A stretch of 64,000 nucleotides of DNA from Micromonospora sp. CB01531 (lineage in GTDB: Bacteria > Actinomycetota > Actinomycetes > Mycobacteriales > Micromonosporaceae): assembly GCF_001905095.1 (NCBI RefSeq), contig NZ_LWLS01000056.1, forward strand, positions 62,001 to 126,000, in the 5' to 3' direction. Position 1 is the first letter of the stretch, and the number at the start of each line of letters is the position of its first letter. The notes below the pieces were generated by a model. That model searched no databases. It had not been told where the DNA came from and worked only from the letters and a program-made list of their open reading frames with translations. Both the position numbers and the translations under genes were made by a program. Below, piece after piece: positions 23,901 to 38,190 of this stretch.

Positions 23901-26900
23901 AAGGTGGACACGGACGCGCTGCCCGCCCCCGGTCGCGCACCGGACCTGCCGCGGCAGCGCCTCGCGCCGCAGCAGGACCAGCCGGGCGCAGCCGAACGAT
24001 CTGGGCCCGCAGGGCCCGGCCCGGTCCAGTGGGACGCCACCCGGATCCGCCTCGAACGGCTGGTCGTGGACGTGTGGCGCGACGTGCTCGGCGTCGACCG
24101 GGTCGGGGTGCGGGACAACTTCTTCGACCGCGGCGGCCACTCGATGCGCCTGCTGGCCGTCCTCGAGCGGCTGCGCGCACAGCTCGGCGACGCCGTCACG
24201 GTCACCGACCTGTTCCGGAACCCCACCGTCGAGTCGCTGGCGGTGTTCCTCACCAACGCCACCGCCGGGACGGCGACCGCCCCGGCCGCTTCACGCCCCG
24301 CGCCGGTCCGCGTCGCACCGGGCGGCGCGAGCGACGACACCGGTCAGCCCAGCGGCATGATCGCCGTCGTCGGCATGGCCTGCCGCTTCCCCGGCGCCCG
24401 GAGCCTCGACGAGTACTGGCACAACATCCGGACCGGCGTGGAGTCGATACAGGAGTTCACCGTCGAGGAGATGCTGGCCGACGGCGCGGACCCGACCCGG
24501 CTCGACGACCCGGCGTACGTCCGGGCCGGTACCTACCTGCCCGGCATCGACCAGTTCGACGCGGCCTTCTTCGGCATCACGCCCCGCGAGGCGCAGACCC
24601 TCGACCCGCAACACCGGCTCCTGCTGGAATGCGCCTGGCACGCGCTGGAGCACGCCAGCTACGACCCGTCCGGCCACCCCGGCCGGATCGGCCTGTTCGC
24701 CGGGTCAGGTCGCAGCAGCTACCTGCTCGACCATCTGAGCAGCCATCCCGAGCTGATGAGCGCCCTCGGCGAGCACCAACTGTCCCTCGGCAACGACAAG
24801 GACTTTCTGCTCAGTCGGGTCGCCTACAAGCTCGACCTCACCGGTCCCGCCGTCACCGTCGCCACCGCCTGCTCGACCTCGCTGGTGGCCGTGCACCTCG
24901 GCCGGCAGAGCCTGCTGACCGGCGAATCCGACCTGGTCCTGGCCGGCGGGGTCAGCATCTTCCCCGCGCAGCGCCGCGGCTACCTCTACCACGACGGTGG
25001 GATCTACTCCCCCGACGGGCACTGCCGCCCGTTCAGCGCGGACGCGCGCGGCAGCATCGAATCCAGCGGCGTCGGGATCGTCGCGCTCAAGCGACTCGAG
25101 GACGCCGTCGCGGACAACGACACCGTCTACGCGGTGATCCGCGGTTCCGCCATCAACAACGACGGGGCGCGCCGCACCGGGTACACGGCGCCGGGCGTCG
25201 ACGGCCAGGTCGAGGTGATCAGCAGCGCCCTCGCGACGGCTGGCGTGGACCCCCGTTCGCTGAGCTACGTGGAGGCCCACGGGACGGGCACCAGCCTCGG
25301 CGACCCGATCGAGGTGACCGCGCTGACCGAGGCGTTCCGGCGCGGCACCGACGACTGCGGCTTCTGCGCCCTCGGCTCCGTCAAGGCCAACATCGGGCAC
25401 ACCGACGCCGCCGCCGGTGTCGCCGGCCTGATCAAGACGGTCCTAGCGCTGTACCGCCGGACGCTCCCCCCGACGATCAACGTCAGCCGACCCAACCCGG
25501 CGATCGACTTCGCGAGCAGCCCGTTCTACCTCAACGACACCGCCCGCCCGTGGCTCGGCGACGGCCCTCGCCGGGCGGGGGTCAGCTCGTTCGGCATGGG
25601 CGGCACGAACGCCCACGTCGTGCTGGAGGAGCCGCCCGCCACGTCGCCCGCCGCGCCACCGGAGACGCCGGCCACGGGGCCGCAGCTGCTGGTCGTGTCG
25701 GCCCGTACGACGGCGGCGCTGGACCGGCAGACGGGGCAGGTCCGCGACTGGCTGGACGCGCACCCGGCGGTGGACCTCGCCGACGTGGCGGCCAACCTGG
25801 GCCGGCGGCAGTCGATGAGTCAGCGGCGCTTCCTCGTCGCGGCGGACCGCGCCGACGCGCTGGCCGCGCTCGACTCGCCGCAGCGGCAGTTCACCGGCGC
25901 CCCCGCGGACGGGCGGCGACCGCTGGTGTTCGCCTTCCCGGGCCACGGCGCCCAGCACGTGGCGATGGGCGCCGGCCTGTACCGCGCGGAGCCGACCTAC
26001 CGGGCCATGGTGGACGAGTGCGCCGAACTGCTCCGCGATGACCTGCGGCTGGACCTGCGTACCCTGCTCTGCCCGGCGCCCGACGCAGCCGAGCAGGCCG
26101 AGCGGCTGCTCGCGCAGCCCCGGCTCATCCAGCCCGCGCTGTTCGTCACCGAGTACGCCCTCGCCCGGGCGCTGCTCGCCCAGGGCGTGACCCCGGACCT
26201 GATGGTGGGGCACAGCCTCGGCGAGTACGTCGCCGCGTGCCTCGCCGGCGTCTTCTCCCTGGCCGACGCGTTGCGCCTGGTGGTCGCCCGCGGTGAGCTG
26301 GCCGAGCGGACCCCGGCCGGGGCGATGCTCGCGGTGAGCCTGCCCGAGACGGCGGTGGCCGGGCTGCTCGACGACCGGGTGTCACTAGCCGCCGTCAACG
26401 CCCCCGAGCTGTGCGTGCTGTCCGGCGACCCGGAGGCGATCGGGCAGCTTCGCCTGCGGCTGACCGGCGACGGGGTCGACTGCCGGCCGCTGCGGGTCAC
26501 CCGCGGCTACCACTCCGCCCTGCTCGACCCGGTGCTCGACGAGTTCGCCGACCACGCCCGCCGGGTCACCTACGCCGAACCCGAGCGCCCCTACCTGGCC
26601 AACCTGACCGGCGGCCCGGTCACCCCCGGCCAGGTCACCGATCCCGGCTACTGGGTGCGGCACCTGCGGGAACCGGTGCGGTTCGCCGAGTCGGCCGCGC
26701 TGCTCGCCGAGCAGGACGTGGTCCTCGCCGAGCTGGGCCCCGGGCACGCCCTCGGCGGCCTGGCCCGGTTGGCGGGCCTGAAGCCCGGCCAGGTGGTGGC
26801 GGCGATGCGGCATCCGCGCAGCGACGCCGACGACCTCACCACCATGCTCGACGCGGTCGGCCGGATGTGGCTGGCCGGCGTACCGGTCGACTGGAGCCGG

Positions 26901-29900
26901 TACCACGGCCCGCGCCGGCGGCTGGCCCTGCCCGGCTACCCGTTCGAACGGCACCGGCACTGGGTGGACGCCGTGCCGCGCACGATCGCGGCGGACACCG
27001 CACCTGCCCTGGTGGCCACCGCCCCGGCCACGCCGGACGCGCCCGAGCCCGTCGACGCCGGCAACCGGCCGGCGCTCAGCACGGCCTACGTCGCCCCGAA
27101 CACGCCCACCCAGGAGTGCGTGGCGGAGATCTGGAGCGAGCTGCTCGGCATCCGACCGGTCGGGGCGCTCGACAACTTCTTCGAGCTGGGCGGGCACTCG
27201 CTGCTCGCCACCCAACTCGTCGTACGGTTGCGGGCCCGGCTCGGCGTGGCGCTGCCGCTCGAGACGATCTTCGCGCAGCCGACCGTCGCGCAGCTCGCGG
27301 CGGCGCTGCCGGCGACCGGCACCGCACCCGCCCGTCCCGTGGACATTCCCGCCGAGCAGCCCGCCGCGCCGGCCATCCCCCGCACCGATCCCGGCACCGG
27401 TCCGGCGCCGCTGTCCTCCGGGCAGCACCGGCTGTGGTTCCTCGACCAGGCGTACCACCAGAACGCCTACACCGTCAGCACCACGCTGCTGCTGGACGGC
27501 ACCCTCGACGTCGACGCGCTGCGCGGCGCCCTCGCGGAGCTGGTCCGGCGGCACGAGTCGCTGCGTACCGTCTTCCCGCTCGGCCCCGACGGCGACCCGG
27601 TTCAGGAGGTGCTGCCGCCCGGCCCGGTCGAGCTCGCGGTCAGGTACACACCGGCCGGCGCGGAGGCGGACCCGCTCGTGCCGGGTACCCGCAGCATCGT
27701 GGAGTCCGCCGTCGCCGACGCGGTGCCGCCGTGGGTGCACCAGGCCCTCGCCGCCGACGTCCGACGCCCGTTCGACCTGGCCCGCGGGCCGCTGTTCCGG
27801 GCCGTGCTGCTCCGCATCGCCGACGACCGGCACGTGCTGTCGCTGACCATGCACCACAACGTCTCCGACGGGTGGTCCCTCGGCATCATCGCCGGCGAGC
27901 TGGCCACGCTCTACGACGCCGTCCTCGACGGCCGCCCCTCGCCGCTGCCCGAACTGGCCGTCCAGTACGGCGACTACGCGCGCTGGCAGCGCAACCGGAT
28001 GGCGGACACCGACAGCGACGACATGCGGTACTGGCGCCGACAACTCGACGGCGTGGCCAGCGTCCTGGAGGTGCCCACCGACCGGCCGCGGCCGCCCGTG
28101 CAGACGTTCGACGGCGCGGTCAGCACCCTCGTCCTGCCCCCGCAGACGGCCGACGAACTGCGCCGCTTCAGCCAGGCCCGAGGCGCCACGCTGGCGATGA
28201 CCGTGCTGGCCGCGCTGAAGGCCCTGCTCTGGCGCTACACCGGTCAGGCCGACATCTGTGTCGGCACCCCGGTCGCCGGGCGGGTCCGCGCGGAGCTCGA
28301 ACCGATGGTCGGCTTCTTCGTCAACATGCTGCCGTTGCGCACCGTCATCGACGGCGACTGGACCTTCGACGAACTGCTCACGCAGGTGCGGCGCACGGCG
28401 CTGGGCGCGTACGACCACCAGGAGGTGCCGTTCGAACGCCTCGTCGACCTCGTCGACGCGCCCCGCGACCTCAGCCGGAATCCCCTGTTCCAGGTGATGT
28501 TCAACATGCTGAACGTGCCCGAACAGGACCTGCGGATCACCGGGCTGCGGATGGTCCAGTTCGCCGTCGAGCCGGGCATCGCCCAACAGGAGCTCGCCCT
28601 GTACGCGTACGAGGTGGCCGAGGGGCTTCGGTTCCGGTTGGAGTACAACACCGACCTGTTCGACGCGGCGACCGCCGAGCGGATGATGGGGCACCTGGAG
28701 ACGCTGCTCGCCGCCGCCGTCGCCGACCCCGGCGTCCGGCTCGCGGACGTGAACGTCCTCACCCCGGCCGAGCTGGCCCGCGTCGCCGTATGGAACGACA
28801 CGGCCACGCCGCTCGGCTGGGCCACGCAGGGGCGCGACGGGCAGACACCGACCCTCGTCGAGCTGATCGAACACCAGGCCGCGACGAACCCCGACCGGCC
28901 CGCCGTGACGTTCGGGGCGACCACGCTCACCCACGCCGAACTCAACGCCCGGGCCAACCGGCTCGCCCACCGGCTCCGCCGCGCCGGCGTCGGCCCGGAC
29001 GTCACCGTCGCCGTCTGCCTCAATCGCACACCCGAGCTGCCGGTCACCCTGGTCGGCGTGCTCAAAGCCGGCGGCGCGTACGTCCCGGTGGATCCCGACT
29101 ACCCGATCGAGCGGCAGCGGTACGTGCTGACGCACAGCGGCGCCCCGGTCCTGGTCACCGAGGCGGACCTCGCCGACCGGTTCGCCGGGTACGCCGGCGA
29201 GGTGCTGCACAACGGCCAGGCGGCCCTGGCCACCGAGCCGGACACCGACCCCGAGCCCGTCGCCGGTCCGGACGACCTCGCGTACGTGATCTACACGTCC
29301 GGGTCGACGGGACGCCCCAAGGGCGTACGGGTGACGCACGGCGCCGTCGTCAACACGCTGGCCGCCATGCGCGAACGGCCGGGTCTGACCGCCGACGGCA
29401 CCATGCTCGCGATGGCCAGCTTCGCCTTCGACATGTCCGTACCGGAGCTGTTCCTGCCCCTCGTGGTCGGCGCCCGGATGCTGATGGTGGGCCGCGACGT
29501 CGCCTACGACGCGACCCGACTGGGCGAACTGCTCGCCACGGAAGGGGTCACCCTGGCTCAGGGCACCCCGGCCACCTGGCGGCTGCTGATCGAGTCCGGC
29601 TGGAACGGACTGCCCGGTCTGACGGCCGTGTGCGGCGGCGAGGCGGTGTCCGCGCCGCTGGCCCGGCAACTGGCCGAACGGGTCGGCGCGCTGTGGAACC
29701 TCTACGGTCCGACCGAGGCCGCCGTCTGGTCCACCATGGAACGCATCGAGCCCGGCTTCACGCACCTCACCATCGGCCGCCCGATCGGCAACATGCGGAT
29801 CTACGTGCTCGACCCGCAGCTGTCCCCCGCCCCCGTGGGCGTCCTCGGTGAGCTGTACCTCGGCGGGGCGGGACTGGCCCGCGACTACCACGGCGACCCG

Positions 29901-30584
29901 GCGCTGACCGCGCAGCGGTTCGTGCCGGACCCGAACGGCGGCGGGCGGCTGTACCGCACCGGCGACCTCGGCCGTTACCTGGCCGACGGCCGCATCGAGT
30001 TCGTCGGCCGCAGCGACTCCCAGGTGAAGGTGCGGGGATTCCGCATCGAGCTCGGCGAGATCGAGGCGGTGCTTCGCCGCCACCCGTCGGTACGCGACAC
30101 CGCCGTCGTGGTCCGCGAGGACGAGGGTGAGAAGACGATCACGGCCTACCTGACCCTGACCACCGCAGCGGAACCCGACCCGGACGCGAATCAGGGGGCG
30201 ACGCCGGACGTCACCGCCGACTTCGACGCCGACCCGGCGCCGTGGCGGGCCTTCGCCCGCACCTACCTGCCGGACTACATGGTGCCGTCCGCCTTCGTGG
30301 TGCTCGACCGCATGCCGCTCAACGCCAACCGCAAGGTCGACCGCGCCGCCCTGCCCGCGCCCCGGCGCGGCAGCGCCACCGTCGGCGCCACCCCGCCGGA
30401 CACCCCGCTGCGGAAGGCCCTGGCCGAACGGTGGGCGGCGGTGCTCGGCTACGACAGCGTCGGCATCGAGACGACTTCTTCGACCTCGGCGGCGACTCCT
30501 TCAAGGCCATCAAGGCGCTGGCGGGGAACGACCCGGCGATCAGCGTCCTCGATCTGTTCCGCTACCCGACGATCCGGTCGCTGA
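20907..30584 (+). CDS. Hybrid NRPS-PKS synthetase, C-A-PCP-KS-AT-ACP-C-A-(PCP), frameshifted near its end
   Basis: As read it is 3225 aa. Order: C (about 20-455, HHVAVDE at 172); A1 (about 490-1010), hand-read code DLTKVGEVGK, like asparagine codes; PCP with GGHSM (Ser about 1078); KS (about 1148-1575, active Cys1322 in ACSTS, HGTGT, GHTD); AT (about 1670-2010, Ser1770 in GHSLGEY, with RGYHS where malonyl-type enzymes have HAFH); carrier with GGHSL (about 2095); C (MHHNVSDGW, about 2315); A2 (about 2640-3140), code DMPQVGLVWK, nearest to glycine-type DILQLGLIWK. No KR, DH, ER or E domain is present, so the malonate unit should keep its beta-keto group. The last PCP breaks after Thr3189: the frame turns to nonsense and stops, while the correct continuation (DFFDLGGDS) is in the next frame from 30473. 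One missing base explains it. It heads the operon. Confidence 0.93.
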   Translation: MTDVLRSRQAASVARLRVDSERPVGPVAASYAQRQMWYLSRLDPEAATYLVPLAYRLHGALDVAALSAALDGLVARHTALRTTLAPAADAAAESPGPDGAVQRVRQVVHDPRPGLLRVHDLSGLPTWQRDQELQARLDAEACTPLDLEHGPLLRASLLRCAPEEHVLLLTLHHVAVDEWSLGILHDEWERLYTAHRTGQPADLDPVDVDHRDHAAWQHDWLGGAEAAAQREYWRAQLADAPAVLELPTRGPRPAVPSSAGSTLSVPLDVPTEALMALCHRLGVSPYMVMLAAVQVLLARWTGQRDIVVGTPTANRQRPEAQKLVGLLLNTVAIRARLDDNPSFETLLDRVRTAVLEGLSNEELPFEALLESLRPARRPGFTPLFQVMFVYGREAAPPRLDGLEITPFEVPAKTAKFDLTVSVRENADGVRTVLEYRTDLFDDDATVRLAGHFQTLLRSLVADPGAPVGAAAMLTPGESRQLVAEWNRTATPAEPDDLVHVLIEQQARRTPDGVAVTDGDTALTYHELHMRAEALAETLRQRGVGIGGLVGVLLPRAVPFAVAVLAVLKTGAAYVPMDPANPPARLRYLLADTAAPVVLTCAELAHLVPDDAALLVPALDTPVTQPDPGRGNGSSGGGPKRRPRRRPTPSAEDLAYVIYTSGSTGRPKGVMATHRGVCNYVHWAAQAYRLQPGDTVPLHSSIGFDLTVTSLLVPLASGATVLMIGEQLGPEALGEALRRQRTPFGLVKITPAQLDLVNHQLRPAELAGRTRCFVIGGENLRADQVAPWRAHAPATALVNEYGPTETVVGCAAYEVDPATPGDGSVPIGRPIANTELYVLDTWGNPVPAGVVGELYVGGAGVARGYLHQPKLTAERFVPDPFSSVPGARLYRTGDLVRMRPDGNLEYLGRTDNQVKLRGYRIECGEIEAAVRRHLPDSDVTVQLRRDDPDDPQLVAYVAGVANTGHDTAILRAALAADLPSYMVPATFVFLDSLPLNGNGKVDTDALPAPGRAPDLPRQRLAPQQDQPGAAERSGPAGPGPVQWDATRIRLERLVVDVWRDVLGVDRVGVRDNFFDRGGHSMRLLAVLERLRAQLGDAVTVTDLFRNPTVESLAVFLTNATAGTATAPAASRPAPVRVAPGGASDDTGQPSGMIAVVGMACRFPGARSLDEYWHNIRTGVESIQEFTVEEMLADGADPTRLDDPAYVRAGTYLPGIDQFDAAFFGITPREAQTLDPQHRLLLECAWHALEHASYDPSGHPGRIGLFAGSGRSSYLLDHLSSHPELMSALGEHQLSLGNDKDFLLSRVAYKLDLTGPAVTVATACSTSLVAVHLGRQSLLTGESDLVLAGGVSIFPAQRRGYLYHDGGIYSPDGHCRPFSADARGSIESSGVGIVALKRLEDAVADNDTVYAVIRGSAINNDGARRTGYTAPGVDGQVEVISSALATAGVDPRSLSYVEAHGTGTSLGDPIEVTALTEAFRRGTDDCGFCALGSVKANIGHTDAAAGVAGLIKTVLALYRRTLPPTINVSRPNPAIDFASSPFYLNDTARPWLGDGPRRAGVSSFGMGGTNAHVVLEEPPATSPAAPPETPATGPQLLVVSARTTAALDRQTGQVRDWLDAHPAVDLADVAANLGRRQSMSQRRFLVAADRADALAALDSPQRQFTGAPADGRRPLVFAFPGHGAQHVAMGAGLYRAEPTYRAMVDECAELLRDDLRLDLRTLLCPAPDAAEQAERLLAQPRLIQPALFVTEYALARALLAQGVTPDLMVGHSLGEYVAACLAGVFSLADALRLVVARGELAERTPAGAMLAVSLPETAVAGLLDDRVSLAAVNAPELCVLSGDPEAIGQLRLRLTGDGVDCRPLRVTRGYHSALLDPVLDEFADHARRVTYAEPERPYLANLTGGPVTPGQVTDPGYWVRHLREPVRFAESAALLAEQDVVLAELGPGHALGGLARLAGLKPGQVVAAMRHPRSDADDLTTMLDAVGRMWLAGVPVDWSRYHGPRRRLALPGYPFERHRHWVDAVPRTIAADTAPALVATAPATPDAPEPVDAGNRPALSTAYVAPNTPTQECVAEIWSELLGIRPVGALDNFFELGGHSLLATQLVVRLRARLGVALPLETIFAQPTVAQLAAALPATGTAPARPVDIPAEQPAAPAIPRTDPGTGPAPLSSGQHRLWFLDQAYHQNAYTVSTTLLLDGTLDVDALRGALAELVRRHESLRTVFPLGPDGDPVQEVLPPGPVELAVRYTPAGAEADPLVPGTRSIVESAVADAVPPWVHQALAADVRRPFDLARGPLFRAVLLRIADDRHVLSLTMHHNVSDGWSLGIIAGELATLYDAVLDGRPSPLPELAVQYGDYARWQRNRMADTDSDDMRYWRRQLDGVASVLEVPTDRPRPPVQTFDGAVSTLVLPPQTADELRRFSQARGATLAMTVLAALKALLWRYTGQADICVGTPVAGRVRAELEPMVGFFVNMLPLRTVIDGDWTFDELLTQVRRTALGAYDHQEVPFERLVDLVDAPRDLSRNPLFQVMFNMLNVPEQDLRITGLRMVQFAVEPGIAQQELALYAYEVAEGLRFRLEYNTDLFDAATAERMMGHLETLLAAAVADPGVRLADVNVLTPAELARVAVWNDTATPLGWATQGRDGQTPTLVELIEHQAATNPDRPAVTFGATTLTHAELNARANRLAHRLRRAGVGPDVTVAVCLNRTPELPVTLVGVLKAGGAYVPVDPDYPIERQRYVLTHSGAPVLVTEADLADRFAGYAGEVLHNGQAALATEPDTDPEPVAGPDDLAYVIYTSGSTGRPKGVRVTHGAVVNTLAAMRERPGLTADGTMLAMASFAFDMSVPELFLPLVVGARMLMVGRDVAYDATRLGELLATEGVTLAQGTPATWRLLIESGWNGLPGLTAVCGGEAVSAPLARQLAERVGALWNLYGPTEAAVWSTMERIEPGFTHLTIGRPIGNMRIYVLDPQLSPAPVGVLGELYLGGAGLARDYHGDPALTAQRFVPDPNGGGRLYRTGDLGRYLADGRIEFVGRSDSQVKVRGFRIELGEIEAVLRRHPSVRDTAVVVREDEGEKTITAYLTLTTAAEPDPDANQGATPDVTADFDADPAPWRAFARTYLPDYMVPSAFVVLDRMPLNANRKVDRAALPAPRRGSATVGATPPDTPLRKALAERWAAVLGYDSVGIETTSSTSAATPSRPSRRWRGTTRRSASSICSATRRSGR

Positions 30585-32880
30585 CCGAGCACCTGGACGC
30601 GACCGGCGGCTCCGCCGGGCGGCTGCTGCACGAGTTGACCCCGTCCCGACCGGCGACGCCGACGCAGCTGACGCTGCTGTGCGTACCGTTCGGCGGCGGC
30701 AGCGCGATCACCTTCCAGTCCCTCGCCGACGCCCTCCCACCGGGGGTGTCCCTGTACGCGCTGGAACGGCCCGGCCACGATCTGAACCGCCCGGACGAAC
30801 CCCTGCTCGGCCTGGATGAACTGGTGGACCGCTGCGTGGCCGAGGTCCTCGAGGGCATCAAGGGCCCGGTGGCGGTGTACGGGCACTGCGTGGGCGGCGC
30901 CGAAGCGGTCGAGCTGGCCCGCCGGCTCGAAGCAGCCGGCGTCGAACTGACCGGGATGGTCATCGGCGCCCACTTCCCCGCCCCGAGACTGCCCGGCCGC
31001 CTGTTCACCTGGCTGCGCCGGTGGTTCCCGCTGGAACGCTGGACGTCGAAGCGGCGCACCCTGGAAGCGCTGCGCGCGATGGGCTTCTTCACCGAGGTCT
31101 TCGACGAGAACGAGAAGGACTTCGTCATGCGCGTGGTCCTGGCCGACTCCGCGGCCGGCGAGGACTACTACACCGACGTCTACGCCAACGGCCTGCCCCG
31201 GAAACTGTCGGCCCCGCTCGTCTGCGTCGTCGGCAGCGGCGACCGCGCCACGGAGCTGTACCAGGAGCGGTACCTGGAGTGGGAGTTCTTCTCCGACCGG
31301 GTGTCGCTGGAGGTCATCGACGGCGCCGGCCACTACTTCGCCAAGCACCAGCCGGGCGAGCTGGCGAGCATCATCCTGGCGAACTGCGGCGCGCCGACCG
31401 CGGCAGCTCCGCCGCGGGCCGACGCCCCGGAAACCGACGCCGCGCCCCCGCCGCTACCCGAGCAGCCGGAACACGCCGCTGCCGTCCCGGCCGCACCGGC
31501 CGCCCACCGGCCCGCCGCGCGCCGGACGATGCCCAGCCTGACGGTGTTCTACCTGATCGCGATCGGTCAACTGGTCTCGCTCATCGGCAGTGGACTGACC
31601 GGCTTCGGCATGAGCCTGTGGGTCTACCAGCAGACCCGGTCGGTCTCGCTGTTCGCCACGGCCACCGTCCTGGCGCTGCTGCCCGCCGTGGTCCTCTCCC
31701 CTGTCGCGGGTGCGCTGGCGGACCGGTGGGACCGACGGCGGATCATGGTCCTCGCGGATTCCCTGGCCGCCGCCGGCACCGTGAGCCTGGCCCTCCTGCT
31801 GTGGTTGGGGCAACTCCAGCTGTGGCATGTGTTCACCGCCATCAGCGTCACCGCGGTGGCGACCGCCTTCCAGCAACCCGCCTACCTGGCGGCCGTCACC
31901 CAACTCGTACCGAAGCGGTACTACGGGCGCGCCAACGGCATCGTCTCCCTCGGCACGGCGACGAGCACCGTGCTGGCGCCGCTGGTCGGCGGCGCGCTGG
32001 TGATCGCCGTCGGGCTGCGCGGGATCGTCGTCATCGACCTGCTCACCTTCGCCGTCGCGGTCACCGTCACCCTGTCGGTCCGCTTCCCGGACACCCTCTT
32101 CGTCAGGCGCGAGGAGCCGTTCCTGCGGGAGATCCTCGGCGGCTGGCGGTTCATCATCCGCCGGCACGGCCTGGTGGCGCTGGTCGTGTTGACCGCATCG
32201 CTGAACTACTTCTTCTCGATGGTCGAGGTCCTGGTCACCCCGCTAACCCTGTCGTTCGGCGATCCGGCCGTACTGGGCCGGGTGCTCGCCGCGAGCGGGG
32301 TCGGCATGCTCGTCGGCTCGGTCCTCATGGGCGTCTGGGGCGGCACGGCTCGGCGTACCACCGGCATCCTGGCCAGCGTCGTGCTTCTCGGCGCGTCACT
32401 GCTCACCGTCGGCCTGCACCCGAGCCCGCTGTTCCCGACCCTCGGCCTGTTCGGCATGGGCCTGGCCACCGCGCTGGTGAACACGCACTGGCTGGCCATC
32501 GTGCAGGCCAAGGTGGGGCTGGAGCTGCAGGGGCGGGTCCTGTCCATGGGCCAGATGCTGTCCTGGCTGATGGTGCCGGCCGGATTCCTCACTGCCGGCC
32601 CGCTCGCGGAGCACGTCTTCGCCCCGATGGTGTCGCCCGACGGTGCGCTGGCCGCCGTGGTCGGCAACGGACCGGGCCGCGGCATGGCCGTCGCGGCGAT
32701 CGTGGCCGGTCTCTGTTCCCTCGCCCTCGCCGTCGCGGGCATCGCCTACCGACCGATCCGCAACGTAGAGGACGAACTGCCCGACAACGACCCCGGCGCC
32801 GTCATCCTCGCCGACAAGGACCGGCTGCAGGAGGCCGCCGACCGCCAGCTCGTGCTGCACAAGAGTGGAGGTCCACGCCG

Positions 32881-32884
<4 letters not shown>
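30473..32884 (+). CDS. Continuation of the NRPS-PKS protein in the shifted frame: PCP remainder, thioesterase with Cys nucleophile, fused MFS exporter
   Basis: The frame is open from 30242, but protein-like sequence begins at [13 protein letters not shown] (30473). No start codon or ribosome site is credible there, so it is almost surely the tail of the preceding synthetase; with one base restored the whole is 3992 aa (20907-32884). It has the PCP remainder, then an alpha/beta-hydrolase thioesterase (about 30650-31380) opening [11 protein letters not shown], with nucleophile elbow GHCVGG (Cys codon 30887-30889) in place of the usual Ser, and catalytic His in GAGHYF. A Pro/Ala-rich linker (about 31390-31520) leads to a full MFS carrier (about 31530-32780, roughly 12 helices, [14 protein letters not shown] loop) of the EntS/DHA3-like type. 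The thioesterase releases the product; the carrier would export it. Confidence 0.85.
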
Positions 32885-36049
<3,165 letters not shown>

Positions 36050-36057
<8 letters not shown>

Positions 36058-37117
36058 GCAGACCCGGGTCGCGCGGACCATCCCCCGTCGCGGCCGCGAC
36101 CGGAACCTGGTGGACGTGCGGCCCGACTGGCCCGGTGGCCCGCTGCCGGCACTGGTGCAGGCCAACGTGCCCGACATCGACCTGCCCGGCTGGCTGGCCG
36201 GCCACCGCGACGACGTCGACGAACTGGCCCGGCGGGCCGGCGCCGTGCTGTTCCGCGGCTTCGCCGTGGCCGGCCCGGACGACTTCCGCACCGTGATGGC
36301 CGCCGTCTCCGGCGACGTGCTCTCCTACGGCGAACGCTCCTCGCCGCGCAGCAAGGTCACCGAGGGGGTGTACACCTCCACCGAGCACCCCGCCGACCAG
36401 CCGATCGTGCTGCACAACGAGCAGTCGTACACGGTGAACTGGCCACTGCGCATCGTGTTCCACTGCGAGGTGGCGCCGGCCGCCGGCGGGCGCACTCCGC
36501 TGGCCGACAGCCGCCAGGTGCTCGCCCGGCTCCGCCCGGAGACGGTCGCCGAGTTCGAGCGGCGCGGGGTGCTTTACCGGCGCAACTACCTGCCCGGCAT
36601 CAGCCTCTCCTGGCAGACCGCGTTCCAGACCGAGCGGCGCGAGGACGTCGAGGCGTACTGCGCCCGGGCGCTGATCGACGTGGAATGGGTCAGCGACCAG
36701 CAGCTGCGCACCCGGCAGGTCCGCCCGGCGGTACGCCGCCACCCGGTCACCGGCGAGCGGACCTGGTTCAACCACGCGCTGTTCTTCCACGTCACCTCCC
36801 TGCCCGAGGACGTCAGCGCCGGCCTGCGGGCCGCCCTCGACGAGGAGGACCTGCCCTACCAGACCGCGTACGGGGACGGCACGCCCATCCCCGACGAGGT
36901 GCTGGCCGAGCTGCGCGCGGCGTACGCCGCCGAGACCCGCTCCTTCGAGTGGCGGCGCGGCGACGTGCTGCTGGTGGAGAACATGCTCGCCGCGCACGCC
37001 CGGGAGCCGTTCACCCCGCCCCGACGGATCCTCACCGCGATGTCCGACCCGGTCGCCGCGCCCGAGCTGACCGAGGCGCTCCGCTCCGGCACGGCCACGG
37101 CGGGAGACCGGTCGTGA
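36050..37117 (+). CDS. TauD/TfdA-type Fe(II)/2-oxoglutarate dioxygenase, SyrP-like (first copy)
   Basis: 355 aa from ATG 36050, which follows GGAGCGAAAG and overlaps the protein B stop by 8 nt. Metal ligands: H-x-E in VLHNEQSYT (Glu in place of the more common Asp) and the distal His in [11 protein letters not shown], followed by the 2-oxoglutarate Arg region. The sequence style ([20 protein letters not shown]) matches SyrP-like amino-acid beta-hydroxylases that work on carrier-bound residues in NRPS pathways. The Asn-type module of protein A is the obvious substrate, but Glu or another residue is possible. No halogenase-type Gly replacement is seen, so hydroxylation is favoured. Confidence 0.88.
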
Positions 37118-37173
37118 GCGCGCGGAGCGAGCCAGGTCTGCGAGCCCCGCAGCCGCGAACGAAAGGTGGTGCC
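37118..37173. repeat. GC-rich REP-like intergenic element inside the operon
   Basis: The 56-nt gap between the two dioxygenase genes carries GAGCGAGCC, then CGAGCCCCGCAG and CGCGAACGAAAGGTGG. I recall very similar sequence at many gene starts in Micromonosporaceae genomes. It includes the ribosome site (AAAGGTGG) of the downstream gene. If the alternative GTG at 37114 were used, it would be translated. No second copy was noticed in this window. Confidence 0.4.
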
Positions 37174-38190
37174 GTGAGCGGGCCGGGGCCGCGCCGGCGC
37201 GGTGCCGGTCCGGTCACCTCGCCGGTGTCCCGGCGAGTGCTCGTGGACGAGGAGTTCGTGCTGCTCGTCGAGGCCACCGTGCCCGACCTCGACCTGGCCG
37301 GCTGGCTCGCCGGCCGGCGCGAGGAGCTGCTGCGGGACCTGGACCGCTACGGGGCCGTGTTCTTCCGCGGCTTCGAGGTGGGCACCGCCGACGACTTCAG
37401 CCAGGCCGCCCGGGCGGTCAGCCCGGACCTGCTCGGCTACCTGGAGCGGGCCGCCCCCCGCCACGAGGTCGCCGACCGGGTGTTCACCTCCACCGAGTTC
37501 AACGCCGAGCAGTGGATCCCGCTGCACCACGAGATGTCGTACTCGCACAACTGGCCCACCTACCTCTACTTCTGGTGCGCGCAGCCGGCCACCGGCGACG
37601 GCGGGGCCACCCCGCTGGCCAGCGAGCGGGTCATCACCCCGCTGATCCCCGCCGACGTGCGGGAGCGGTTCCTGCGCTCCGGCGTCTGCTACGTGCGCAA
37701 CTACGGCCCGCACCTGGACCTGCCCTGGCAGGAGGCGTTCCAGACCACCGACCGGGCGGAGGTGGAGGCGTACTGCACCGCCTCGGCGACGGAGTTCACC
37801 TGGCTGGGTGGGGACGGGCTACGCACCCGGGCCCGGCGGCAGGCGGTCGCCACGCACCCGCGTACCGGGGAGAGGGTCTGGTTCAACCACGCCCACCTGT
37901 TCCACGTGTCCAACATGCCGGCGGAGGTGTCGGGCGCGCTACTGCGCGAGTACGGCCCGGACGGGCTGCCCCGCAACGCGTACTACGGCGACGGCGAGCC
38001 GATCCCCGACGAGGTGGTCACCGGCATCCGCGAGCTGTATCGGCAGCACGCCGTCTCGGTGCCCTGGCAGCGCGGCGACGTGCTGGTCGTGGACAACTTC
38101 CTGGCCACCCACGGCCGGGAGCCCTTCAGCGGCGACCGGGAGATCCTCGTCGCCATGTCCGACCTCTATGTCAACCGGAGCGAGTTGTGA
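37174..38190 (+). CDS. TauD/TfdA-type Fe(II)/2-oxoglutarate dioxygenase, SyrP-like (second copy)
   Basis: 338 aa from GTG 37174, chosen because AAAGGTGG sits 5 nt upstream and the length then matches the first copy; GTG 37114, overlapping the previous stop, is in frame but weaker. Ligands: H-x-E in PLHHEMSYS and the distal His in FLATHGREPF. It is clearly a paralogue of the preceding enzyme (shared VPD.DL.GWLAG, FFRGF/LFRGF, WQ.AFQT, WFNHA), diverged enough to suggest a different residue or carrier. The stop overlaps protein C as GTGA. Confidence 0.88.
   Translation: MSGPGPRRRGAGPVTSPVSRRVLVDEEFVLLVEATVPDLDLAGWLAGRREELLRDLDRYGAVFFRGFEVGTADDFSQAARAVSPDLLGYLERAAPRHEVADRVFTSTEFNAEQWIPLHHEMSYSHNWPTYLYFWCAQPATGDGGATPLASERVITPLIPADVRERFLRSGVCYVRNYGPHLDLPWQEAFQTTDRAEVEAYCTASATEFTWLGGDGLRTRARRQAVATHPRTGERVWFNHAHLFHVSNMPAEVSGALLREYGPDGLPRNAYYGDGEPIPDEVVTGIRELYRQHAVSVPWQRGDVLVVDNFLATHGREPFSGDREILVAMSDLYVNRSEL

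Noticed and set aside
21363..30083. Long minus-strand and second plus-strand open frames across the NRPS-PKS gene
   Set aside because: All overlap intact C, A, KS and AT motifs in the plus frame and show no domain of their own.
30242..30472. Treating the start of the shifted frame as the N-terminus of a separate thioesterase-MFS gene
   Set aside because: Before 30473 the shifted frame is an Arg/Ala/Pro-rich shadow of the A2 domain, with no ribosome site. The real protein signal starts in the middle of a PCP.
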